A stretch of DNA of 64,000 nucleotides from Oxyruncus cristatus. Its lineage: Eukaryota; Chordata; Aves; Passeriformes; Cotingidae. The notes under the pieces were generated by a model. The model was not told the origin of the DNA and did not search any database. It saw only the letters and a program-made list of their open reading frames with translations. Both the position numbers and the translations under genes were made by a program. Where the stretch lies: assembly GCA_013399855.1 (NCBI GenBank), contig VXAY01002912.1, positions 509,816-573,815 of the forward strand. The letters are read 5' to 3'. Positions 34,101 through 46,715 of the stretch are shown here, piece by piece (the first letter of the stretch is position 1; the number at the start of each line of letters is the position of its first letter).

Positions 34101-37100
34101 GCCACTTCAAAAACTACACCTATGCTCTTTTAACACATCACACCCATATATATATTAACATTTCATGGATGCCCTATTTTAGGCTTCTGTTACTGTGAAG
34201 TACTTATTAAATTACCCTTTCCAACCCAAAACACTGGAGTATTTACATTAGATCTGTATCAAGGCACGCCTAAAAATATTTCTGAGATTCTATTACAGAT
34301 GCTACACAATCGTGTGAAAATCGCTCAATAAATGTACATGCAGAAAACAGAAAAGTGAGACAGCTTTTTGGAGCACAAAATAAATTAAAGCACTTTAGAA
34401 ATATTTAGACTATCTCAACATATTCTTTAATAGAGAATGAAAAATATATTTGATTATATTATATCTAGTCAATTTTTCTATAGAAGAAAGAAGACCCACC
34501 ATACAGAACTTCCATAGGGAAGTTTTCAGTTAATTCAGAATCAACTTAGTTTCATCCAGTTTTCCACTGCAGCCCAGCTTGAAGGTGAAAATTTAAGACA
34601 GGAGTGAATCTGCAAAATTTATAAATTTTAAATTAAATTATCTCTGTCCCAGGACCTCCTTTTTCAATTTTACATGGTCATTTTCAGGAGTTCATTTTCA
34701 GTTCATCCCTAAACTCTAACGTTCCCACTTGCACTAAACTCTCTCATGCAAGCACTCCCCAGCTCTACCCTAACAAACTTATTAGGAAGCAATAAAAGCA
34801 ATTTGCTAAATTAATGATATTATAGTTCAGGGTGACTTGCGACAGGAGAAGAGGAAAATGTTTACTTCGCTACCCTTGTCATATGACACAGTTCTTGTTT
34901 GTTCTAAGGACACAGCTAAAGCTTTACCTAAAATTTCCAAAACACACTTGGAATGTTAGCAGTGATGTAGTAGATAGAAAATGGCTTTTCCAAATTTGTT
35001 TGCAGAACAACACTGCTGATGTTTCTAAATAGAGAAAAAATACCACATAAAACCTTTGTACTTTAATACAGAGATGGCAAAACATGATGGCTTGTTAAAG
35101 GTTTACTTGACCTGCAGGAATGGCCAAAACACTTCTCTGTCCTTCCCTAGTTATAGAAACTCTATTCTAAACTTTTCTTTAAATTTAACACAGTTGAGAT
35201 TTACACAATTGCATATTCGTTGTCCTCAGCAGTCACCTTCCTTTATTCCTCTGAAGGGTATGTTCAAGAACCCTGGAAAAGGAATGAAAAGATCACCTTG
35301 ACACTCGTATTTTGAGGGGAACTGAAAAACTTGATGCAGTAAGTCACTGCCCTTAGTCTTGTGTTTCACCTTCTGAACTACTTCCCCACGTTATGCTATC
35401 AGGATTTATTTACAATTGCAAATGCTTAATGAGAAGTGGGAAATCTAATTTCAATTTAATAATATCTAGGCACACTAAAGGTGGGGGGGTAAGTTTTTTC
35501 TCGTGGTCTTGGGGCAGCTTGCATTAAGAACTACATGTTTTTAAGGAAATTGCCACTTCCAATGTTCACCACCTTCACTTTAAAGTCAGTTTCCAACTTA
35601 CTGCTGTAAACCCTGAATGACAGAGTCCTGTGTCGTATAAAGTGAGCACAGCCAGTGAAACTGCAAAGGGCGTCTTCAAAATGGTATATGATGCATACTG
35701 AAATGTTGGAAATTTTCTACTCCATTTCCTCAGAATACCAAGTTTGGTTTTGTTAAGTTTTGCCTAGGAACTTCTGAATTTTTAGTTAAGTACCCTGTCA
35801 CCTCAACTGAAGCAAAACCAGAGAACTTTTAAGTAAAGGCTTACAGTGAATAACTTGTGACCAAATAGTTGCAATTTTTCTAATAGCACAACGAGTTTTA
35901 AACATTGTTCCATTCCGCTCTTTCTTTGGAAAGCCTTGGTTGCCCTTGAGCTTTACAGTGCCCACCAGGAATCTCACTTCAGTTTATTTCTCTTCCCTGA
36001 TAGCAGTAATTATTCAAGTATATACTTCCACCCACTCACTCACTTTACACAAATCACTTGATTACTGTTGCACAAGCCAAGTGCTGCACATTTTCAGTGT
36101 AAACGTTTTCTTTTTTTCCAAAAGAAGTACTGACAAATGCAAAGACAGCTGAACTTTTCTTCTTGGACAAGAGGAAACTCAGTGAAGAATCACGTCTGTC
36201 AAGGCTTTTTATCATTTTCTGAGACAGGCAAATTGCTGTAAATCTGGAAGTAGAGATGTCTAAAACTACAACTTTTGCTTATTACATGATCTCTTTTATA
36301 ACGTCTTCTCTTGTAAAAATAAGGCCATGATGGAACTTGGCTTTTTGACTGCATCTGAACCGTAAGAAAGTCTACAGAGGGGAAATAAAATGAAGAAGTT
36401 TTAAGATAATGTCTTTCTTGACTTCCAACTGCAATTGCTGTTTCTTAAAAGCAGCTCATATCCTCATACACTCTCTTCAAACCTATTTATGCTGAAGCAA
36501 TAAAAGCCACATTATCTTGGCTTTCACTCAAGTCCCTTTGTTTTGTTGTTTTTCCAGACTGCTTAGGGGTCTCAGAGAAAGGGGTGGGAGCAGAGAAGAG
36601 TAGAAGATACTAATACAAGCAAGAACCTCACTGGTTTTTGACAACAGAACCTCTCAGATTCACACAAGCTTTGAGGCCCAGTTACCTGGGTATCAGTAGT
36701 CAGGACCACTTACTAATGCCATCAATAGAAAAGAGCTGGAGAGGACTCCTAAAATATTCTAATAAAGTCCTCCCATGCACAATCAGAAACGGTAGGTTAG
36801 GAACCCTGATTGTCTCTTCCCAGCCTTGGAATTTCACTGCAACAGATAAATAATTCCATGTTACAGCTTTTCCACAAGAAGGTTTTATGAAGTCTGGGTC
36901 CTGACCTGGAAAAGAGCAATTGCTTTGCCAACCATCTTCAGCACGGCAGTTGAGAGGACTGCCTCCTCACACTGTATGAGTTCTCAGAGCAGTAAGTCCC
37001 ATACATGGTAGTTTCTGCTTATTATACTCCCCATTAAATTCCTCTTTCCCAGAAGAGTATTGGGCCTGAGAGCAATATAAAAAGAGAGCAGTGTAACCTC

Positions 37101-38087
37101 CTACAGATAAATTGATTCTTTGGACACAACTAGCTTTAAGACTGTGGAATAATTTAACATGAAATTACCCTCAAGTCTCCAAGAAAACTTGAAAGGGCAA
37201 TGATGTCTTTTTCATAATGCTGAGGTACCAACGCTCCCTGGGTGTTACAAGGTCAAAAACGCATTAATGACATTCATAACTTCTGGCAACAAAGAAAACA
37301 AGTCCTGTCTCAGCTGAGAGGTTATGCAGCGCACAAGGTAGTAAGAAATAGATGGAGTAGTCACTGTCTCATGCAAATTCGGCACTGAAGTGAAATGGCC
37401 CCATTCTTCCTTAGAATTTTGAAAGGTCTGAAACAAAACATAGCCTAAGAATGCATTTTCAGAAAATGTAAATTCATCTTTGTAGAAACAAAATCAATCT
37501 GTTCAGTTATTTTTCAAATAATCAACTATATTTCTTTTGTTTCCCACTACACTGTTCCTGAAGACATGCCCAAAATCCAAAAGAAATCTTGATCTTGCTT
37601 TAACTTTTCAGAAACCCTGTCTGTTAACATGGCCCCCAGTAGACCTGTAAACATTCCACTCGTCATGCGGTTCAGGAACAAGTCCTACACTCAGGACAGA
37701 ATATGGCTGATGGTCTTGACTCAAAGAGCAATTGGTATTTTTAAGTACCCAGACTTGCACTTCCCTAAATCAACAGAACCTGATAGCTCAGTTACACGCA
37801 TCCTACGAGTCAGCTACACACGTGTGCTAAGCTGTAAGGTCACAGCTTGGTTTTTGGTCCAGTGAAGAGGGAAAAATAGGTTGAAGAAACAGATCTAATA
37901 AAGTAAACCCCATGCAGGTAGGCTGCCAGAACGTCTCTCCCCGGACAGATCCAGTGGCACACTAAAAAAGGCACAAGACCAGCAGCCTGGCAAGCACCCA
38001 CTGGATTGCTCGTCCACCTACTATCATCAATCTGCACATAGAGAGGTGCATTAGAAGCATCAGATCTTCATACTGAAATTTCCTTTG

Positions 38088-38140
38088 GAATGGTCAGTTT
38101 GGAAGAGACCTTAGCAATAACAACAACATATTGCTTGGAG
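38088..38140 (-). mobile_element. possible CR1 3'-end scrap
   Basis: The plus strand 'ggaatggtcagtttggaaga' followed by 'gaccttagcaat' resembles the reverse complement of the CR1 3' terminus (gaatggtttgggttggaagggacctta). Only about 30 bases align convincingly. Confidence 0.4.
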
Positions 38141-41100
38141 ATTTATTTTTTTTATTTTCATTAGCATAATAGCCTTCCTACAGATCAAGCTTACTGATGG
38201 GACAGAGTATTTCTCTACAGAAACTTGTTGTGGTAGAAAATGGCAATCACACTCGAACCCATAAGAAGGAATTTGTGTTCAGTGACTGAAGCAGTTGAAA
38301 CATGAAAGACGCTTTCTCAATTGCAGAAACTCTGGCAGAGATTCTGTTTTTCCAAACACAGTGTCAGGATTTAAATACCACATCACTTCTCAGCATAAGT
38401 TCAGACCCAGACAAGCCAACTTTCACACAGAAGGAATCAACACTTGCTTTTTAATACCACAGAGACTGTTTAGAATGAGCTCCTGCCAGTAGTTCAAAAA
38501 AGAAGCCAGGTGTCTGTACTGAAAAATTCTTTTCACAAATTAATTACCATCCCCCTGTTCAGAACAATGGACGTCAAGGGCTATGAAGAATAAAGATACA
38601 ATCAAGCATGCATCACGTTGGCTCAACACAGGATTAAATTATGGCTGAAAGGGTAAAGAATTAAATAGTCTCATGATAATTTTTATATACATTCTAAGTA
38701 CTTGAAATTCACAATGCAATTACATAAATTTCACACGTGCTCCAAACTGATCTTCCTGTGCTAAATAAATGAACTGTTAGCATATCAAACAAGTCAAAGC
38801 AGAGTGCACCAAAAAGCCCTGTAATTTCCTGATCTCCTGAGCAAACCAGAAACGTCAATATAAACTAAAAAACATTTTCATCCATTCTGAACACCATACT
38901 AACAACAGGGAGCCCACCCCCTAAAGACTTTTTACCAAAGCCTTACAGATAAAGCACTGTCTGTCAGTTTTCCTAATTCTTTAATGAAGTCCATCACTCA
39001 GCAGACAGTTCTTGTTCCAGACAGATACCCAAACCTAACCAGGTATCTTTTTGTGATAAAGGAACATTCACACAGTGCTGTATGTGCACATATGTCAGAG
39101 CTCTAATTTTAAATTATCCAGAAGACTATCTTAAGTTCAAGACTTAATAAAATAAATAAATCAATACAATAATTCTACCAGCCTTGCTCTTCAGTTACGG
39201 GGCTTTCTAAGAACAGGTGGATACGGATTTTTTGGTATGACAGATACAGGAAAATAATGCAAAGATTGACAAGATGAGAAGTGCACAGTGCAGCAGAGCT
39301 GCAAGACTCTACCACAAATCTGAAGCATGGAAATATCACTGCAACTGCATCCAAGACATTCTTGCTTTCCCAAAACATTTTTACTTGAATCTGCAGCACT
39401 CACAGAAAAGCAAAGCCAATAACACACAGTGTCCTATGACTTCTGAGGAAGGGAAATAGATTCCACAAGACACATACCACCACAAGAGTATCCCAAACAA
39501 ACTTACAGACACATCACTTCTGACACTTTGTAAAAGATGCCTCTAGAAAAACTGACTTTATTCCTTCGAAGGTTTTTTGGATTATATTTTGGAAGGGGTG
39601 GAAAATATATTTTAATGAGTTTAAACACCACTGAGATGCAGAAATTCAAGATTATCTTAATGCTGGATTATCTCCCATGGGTTTTTTGCAGTCATCTTTT
39701 CCAATTTATACCAGCCATCATAACACATGCATATGCACACACCCCAACATCAGTGCTTAAAACATTTAGCCAAAATTCAAACCCTACCATACACAGAAGA
39801 GTTGGTCATCTCTCCAACACAGAAATAAATAAAACTAAAATTCTGTTTGAGACCCAAAAGTCCCAAACACTTATTTAATAGTGAATTATTTGAAAATTTA
39901 TTGAATAAAAGGGGAAAAATGGCTACAAAGTAGGCAACACATTATGATGAAGTCAGAAAAACTGAAATACAACAAAAGGAGCGGATCAGAAGGAAAAAGA
40001 AAAAATGTTATATGTCTTATGATGTGTTCCAGCTGATGGCCCAGGAAACCACACCTCATCTGTCATTTTTGTACACAGTCTAGCACTAAACCACGGTGCT
40101 TACACCAGGTTGGAAGGGGTGTTTAAATGGAACTGTCACCTGCTCCCCATGTCCTCTCATACACAGCCTGGCACTTCTACCTGGAAGATGACATTACACT
40201 TCTTCCCTGATAAGGAAGAAAAGGAGGTTCCCAAAGCTGAGTAGGTTCAAATTGCCACTCATTGTGCTCCACTTTCAGCCTGCTGCAGTTCAAAAAGTTG
40301 GGTTACACAGTATTAGAGAGAAGTGGAACTTGCTAAAATGTTATTGGAAAGCATTTAGTTGTATGTTTGCCTGCAAGCAAGTAAGTAGTCCCTGTGACTT
40401 CAAAGTTAAGGCATCTGTTAAAGTTGTTTTAGGGAATTATGCCAGGAAAAAAAAAAGTAAAAAGGAAGTGACCTACTTGGATGAAAGACTCATTCGGAGT
40501 TTTATATGTTCAGATCCCCTCAACATAGGTTGACAAGAGGTATTTGCATATATTTCCTTAAGTACAAACTATGAAATGTCACACAGTATAACTCTTGATT
40601 AACCCATTTGGTTCAAGACATCTTCCACTTTCCTTCCATTCACTGCATATTTCTGTTCATTTAAGAAAGTACTCCTAATGTTTCTTAAGTATACAAAAAT
40701 GCTTAAGAAACAGAAAATCAAAATGGCAGCTTAGCTGCAGAAAAAGCATGAGCAGTTTGATTAAAAACAACCTGTGCTGTAGACATTTAGAGATTTTTCT
40801 AACAGTTTAAATTCTATTTTAAAGTAAGATGGCCAGGAGCTAGAGTAACCATGACTCCTCACTTCTTTTGCCTTCCTCATCTTTTTAACTCAGCCAGAAG
40901 TTGCCAATGAATTCTAAAAGCTATGTAACAGAAGCTTTAGCAGGATTCTAATTTTGGTCACAGATAACCAAGTATAGCAATTCTAGACAATATTAACTGA
41001 GATTTATGATGCATTCAACATCTTCAGATGCACAAGAGTATTTTTGGGCATCACTTGAAAAGACAATATTCAATGTACAGCTGGTAAATTTTACTTCTCT

Positions 41101-42327
41101 TTTTTCTCCTATTTCTATATAAGAAGTATATGCATGCTGCACTTTATATCAATTTTTTTTTTCCAAAGGATCTCTTTCTTCAGCAAGAGAAAACACAAGT
41201 CTGTTCAAGTCTCACTTATTATACCTGGTTTTGAGAACAGAAGTTAGTTATATCATTGTCATTTCTCTGAGCAATTTCAATCTATCAATAATTAGAGGAA
41301 AACTTGCCCTCCTGGTACCACTTGGGATAAGAAAAGTCAGTTTTTTCTGAACTCCACTGTTACATTATTTCTAAACTAAATTAAACAAACAAACAAAAAA
41401 CCCACACATAATTATTTGTTTGTTTTACCTACAACTACCAAAATCTCTTCTCCAAGAAGAAAGAGCACCTCCAAAAGCTTAGATCAAGTTCTTGGTAATG
41501 GAACTGCTCTTAGTTGTATTCACTTCCCAAATCATGTTAAGCCTGAGAGCTTCTGCATTCCACTTAGGCCAAACTGGGGGGTTTGATAGTGATTACACTT
41601 CTTTTTTAAAGGTAATAGGAAAGTCACCTTGAAAAAGTATTTTTTAAACTTTTTTAGACAACTGTATTGGGACAGTGCTTCTTTATTGCCTCTTCAACCA
41701 TCCCTTGATGAAGGGATCAAACATGAGAACCTTGACTTTTACCAACAAGTGAAAAGATGACATTAAAAAATAAAAGGAAAGAGCTCTTTATATCTCTCTG
41801 AGTCCTTAACACCACATTTCCAACAGGTAGTAGAAACTATAGCACTTTGCTGTTTTTCTGCTTGGATTCTAAGATCTCACATTAAGTTGATTTCACTGAA
41901 CAAAATACATCTCCTGTTCACAGTTAACACAAGGAGGTCTAGAACTCCTGATTCCATCCTTCTTACATCAGAGGACTAAATCTAGAAGCTTGAAAGTCTT
42001 TGCTTATTACTGTAAACTTGGAAGTGTTTTCCAAGTAACGCTGAATGCAACAAACTGCTAGCTACCTGTAGAATGATTGAAAGTAAGTGAAAGATGAGCC
42101 AGTTGCTACAGTTTGTTCCCAATTCTGAGTACAGATACAGGACAATGGGAGGAGAGACTTTAGGAAGAATGTTTTTAAATGACAGCAATCTGAAACAGTG
42201 ATCTGTTTCTATATTATCTATGCATTTCCACAGATCAGTTGAAGATGCTGCCAGGTACAGGATACCATACTGTCAGTTTAACTTGAAAGAGCACTTTTAC
42301 TTCTAATCCAGAAGTCTTCCCTTTAGC

Positions 42328-42381
42328 TTATCAGCACAGACATGTAAGTTATCACCTGTTATCAGCACAGATATGTAAGTT
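42328..42381. repeat. 31-bp tandem duplication
   Basis: 'ttatcagcacagacatgtaa' recurs 31 bp later as 'ttatcagcacagatatgtaa', with one substitution in the shared part. Two copies only, the second incomplete. It is a small local duplication with no known function. Confidence 0.8.
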
Positions 42382-44109
42382 CAAAGGGCTCAGTGACCAA
42401 CCAACCTAAAATTCAAACTATTAAAATATTATTCCTTTAGTCCCATCACCCACACAGCATCATTCCATGTTCATCAAAACCCCACACTGAAAGCAGAACC
42501 TTTAAAGCCACACTACAATCTTGGCCAAAGCTAGGTCCAACCTTACACAGGGCACCAGCAGCAGTCAGATTTCTGGAGAGCAGGTAAATACGTAAAGGCA
42601 TACAGGCTCCAGTGTTTGGAGGCTAAACATCTATTTCTGCTGTTCCACCTGGACACATCATTAGAGTGGAGAATGGAGCAATGGCCAACCAAAGACCAAT
42701 CTGTGGACATCCTGGTCAGTCTGACATGCTTCCTAAACTAATATATGGGTAATCATTAATCTGCTGTAAACTTGCCACCAGCTCTGTTACCAAAACAAGA
42801 ACTAGTACTGGCTCAATCTTCACAGTAGGCTACAATGATACATGTATCACATCTCAATTATCAAGCACTTCAGTGAAAACCCATGTCAATTATTTAAAGA
42901 AACTAAACAGTAATCCAATCCAAGGATAAGAGTTTCTCATGTTTAATCAAACAGATCTCCAGTGCTCAGTAGCAATTTATGTATGAACACCAGTCCATTA
43001 GGAAGTTGAGACTAGTTTTGAAATGCAAGCATCTTGAATAGCAAAAGCATCCAACACAAATTACATAAGCAATCCGAAAACCTAATTTGGTTCAAAAAAT
43101 CTTCAAGTTAAATATTAGCTGGATCCTGGGAGATTACCTGGGAAAAAAGTTATGTATGCTTACTTTGCTTTTATTCTTTCCTAGACAGCTCCCAGATGCT
43201 GGGCTTCCTATTTAGAGACAAGCCAACTTTTTATATACACACATGCATCTTAACACATATATAAAAAATGCCATATTTTATTAAAAATGTCCTCCTTTTA
43301 TTTCTGTATACATATATGTATACAGTCCCACGCACACAAAAAAATAAAATAAACATATTTTTAAAGGGCATTTAAAGGACTGAACTGCCACTTACAACCA
43401 ATTACTGCTGACAACCCTGTTCAGCTCAAATGGGCAATACCTTAACAAAGAGGAAGATCACATCAAACAGAAGAAAGGTCTTGATGAAAGGTCTTTCTTC
43501 AGTGCAATATTAGGGAAATGGAGTATTTTTCTTACAGGTAGCCATACCCATAGCTGCTAAACTGTGCCTGGTATAGCAGATCATCCTGTTGCACTTACAC
43601 TGGCTCCCTTATGATTTGCAGGAAAGCAGAGAAAGTGTGGCACAAGTGTGTTTATTTCACCTACCACTATCTGTTGTTTACAAAGTGATGGACTTTCTGG
43701 AGACCTTCACGCCTTACACCTTTAGCATTATCAGTCATTCTGCTGTCTTAGTTTTCAATCCCCTCTGCAAAGCTATCAAATCTTTTTGGAAGCTGTTAAT
43801 GTGCAGGCCCAGGGCAATTACATAAGATGTTATTTTAGTCGTGAACAACGCATTAAATTTTGGATTCTGACACTGTTGCAGATTAGCACAATGAAATTCT
43901 TCACCAGTTTTTGGATAATGATGTCTAAGCACTCAGGGACCATTTTATGCTTCGTTATCCCCATCTGGAAGCTGAATTTAAGGCTATCCAGACACTAAAT
44001 TTTCTGGCTCCAGCTCCTTCTCATCAAGAGATATCCATGACTTCTGCCTTCTTGAAAATCTGCTTAGAAATAATGTTAACAGGAGCTCCTGGTAGACTCT
44101 GAATGGTTT

Positions 44110-44180
44110 CAGAAGTTGAATTGCGTGCTGGAAAAAGGAGTTAGATGGACCTTCAGTCTGACCCAATGAGAGGTCTTATT
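44110..44180 (+). mobile_element. old CR1/L3-like 3' tail
   Basis: The run 'gttagatggaccttcagtct' followed by 'gacccaatgagaggtc' resembles the conserved 3' tail of old amniote CR1-like elements (an 'agatggaccattggtctgacccagtatgg'-like end). The upstream part could not be aligned by eye. Confidence 0.5.
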
Positions 44181-46564
44181 ATTTGAAAACCTACTGTATT
44201 AAAGAGCACCAGAATACTTTCAGATTTGCAATGGACTCAGGTGTTATGTAGCTATGCTGCAGGGCAAATCTTGCATTAGTACATAACACTCCTGTACTTT
44301 GCTACCAGATGCCAACTACAGAACTAAAATGAACTGCCTCTACAGATATCTTGGCTAGTCCTCTATTCAACACAACCAGGAAGTCATGTCCTGAGACCTC
44401 AAAACACCAAAGATTTCCTTCTATTTCAAAACAACACTACATTATCAAACAATGAGGTCCACTTACAAATTCGTCTCTGCACGTTTCTCTCACTTAGTGC
44501 TTAAGTGTACTGCTACTTTTTAAAGTAAGCAAAATCCAAACAAAAACAGGTCATTTATAAAAAGGTATTTGCATTTTGGAATTAGTGTCCCACAGTGGTT
44601 CACAGTCATCTATCCAGAGATTTGCACTTCCCACTGAAGTTCATGAAAAAAATGGGAAAAACATTTTCTTGACTGAGTATCTCCCACAACTGACTCTGCT
44701 TCTCTATTTTTTTCAGACTGACTGGCTTTCTGTCCCAACATTTTGTAATAGAGGTAGAAGTAGTAACTTGTTTTATTCATGCAGCTTACTGCCAAACTAC
44801 TTGAAAGGTTTGCAAATACAGAACTTTGGAAATAGAAATTTAACAAAAACATTGCTCTAGCTAGACTTTGTTAAATGTCACAGCTGAAAGATTTAGTGTG
44901 CTTACTCTCTGCTTATTAAGTAAGTATTTCCAGTATTTTCTAATTAAGAAACTCTACGGCTGAGACTAAATGAATACAACATAAGCTGTATGAAGCTGAG
45001 AAGTAGAACAGATACCTATCTGAAGGAAATAAAGTTACAGGTAAAAAAAAGTTAATGTTAACCTTTCAAATGCAAGTACTCTTAGCTCTTCCTATCTAGT
45101 AATAAGAATAGCAAGCATTAAAAGTGATCTGAATTTTGAAGTAATTATAGAAAAATAAAACTCAATGTATTAACTCACCCTGGAGGAAAAACCAAAGTAA
45201 TCTAATTCAAACTAGTCTATAGCTGTCCGGAGAGATTACCTTCTGGAAGTACAGTAATTACATTTGTAAAGTAAAATCACTTATGCCTGGGGTAGGGAGG
45301 CCCAGGGGATTTTATTTTTTTATTATTATTTGAAATATGTAAAACCCTCACAATGACATACATACTGACAAAAGACCTTTATCTACAAAAGTATATATTC
45401 TGTATAACAGCCTTTCTTGGTGGTGCCAAACAGATATATGTAACTGGTAAGACTGTATCACACCAGATGTCAAGTATGAACAGCCATACAGTTGCACTTT
45501 TCCATACAGTGCCTGTACATTCTAAGATAAGTAGCAGATTGCTCTGTAACTTCTTATTAAAGTACTTCTTGACAAATTTTTAATTATACTAATTTTTATA
45601 ACTCTAAAGAAAGAATTCCTATGGGTTTCACTGAAAGTTTCTCTATGTAGGTTTTTGCCAGTACCTTAGAAATAAGATTACTTTAAAAAGAAAACCAAAC
45701 ACTATGTTCTAACGAGCTCAAACTTACTTAATGAAGTGTTTTATTTCAACAACTCCAGTTAATAGCAAGACCTAAGAGGACCATTCTGACTCTCCCACTG
45801 TGATATAAAACTGTTTCAAAATAGTTTGGTGGCTTTATGGAGAAACAAGGTGTGTGGTAAAATAAGGCCTAACCTTATGTCTTATCTAAAAAACCACCTC
45901 TACTAGGAACAAGAAGCTCAAGTTTCAAACAGTTAAAAAGAACAAAGTAAAACAATACTAGAAACTTGAAACCATCTATGAAACATCTATGAAACCTTGG
46001 AAATCTCAAATTACTTATGACAATACACCTTGAGACCTTCCACTTTATTAGGAGTCCAGCTGCTGAATAGTCCGCCCTCCTCTTTTCCATTTCCTACTCA
46101 TTAGTACCCATGAAGTTCTTCCTTCAGAAGGTCCCTGCTGTGTTCCTGAACAGCGTGGAATCTGACCTAAGACTAAGAACTGTATGGTAAACTTGGTAAG
46201 AACTTCAAATTTCTTTCTGCTGCTGTCTGGTTAGTCCGTGCTGTTTGCAGAGCTATCTGCCAAGATTTGACAGTTAAATGTGCACACTTCAATTCATAGC
46301 TAATAAATTCCATTCAGCAGTAAACTTGCATGCTTCCAGGTGACAGTATGAACAGTCCCAGCAAAGAGACTGCACCAATCTCCTCAACTAACAGATTACT
46401 GGATGGCAGAGTCACTTCTTGATCCAACTACCAGAGCAAGTCTTCTAACTGCATCACGTTTTGGCTACAGCAGATTTTCATACTTGTTTAAAATGTATTT
46501 ATCTACTTATTTGTTAAGAGGCCATGGTTTATTTATCAGTGTAATCAGTTAAGCAAGCAGGCAC

Positions 46565-46715
46565 CCGCACAACCGGAGCTAGCTTCTGTCACCCACCCAG
46601 AGCTGTGGCTCCGGCAGCCCCGGGCGCGTCCCGATGCCGCCGTCCCGGTGTGGCCACTGGAGGGCGCGCTCGAGCCACCTTTCCGAGGAGACCCGGCGCG
46701 TTCGGGCTCCACACT
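46565..46715. promoter_or_regulatory. short CpG-dense element inside intron 1
   Basis: About 150 bp with many CpG dinucleotides (for example 'ccccgggcgcgtcccgatgc' and 'gagggcgcgctcgagccacc') stands out in an AT-rich intron. It contains a CTCF-like motif. It could be a regulatory element, an insulator or a minor promoter. The role is inferred. Confidence 0.45.
46654..46667 (+). promoter_or_regulatory. candidate CTCF binding site
   Basis: CCACTGGAGGGCGC differs from the well-known CTCF core CCACYAGRKGGCRC at one position (G for A at position 6). It sits in the CpG-dense spot about 6 kb downstream of the promoter region. Occupancy is not shown. Confidence 0.45.
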
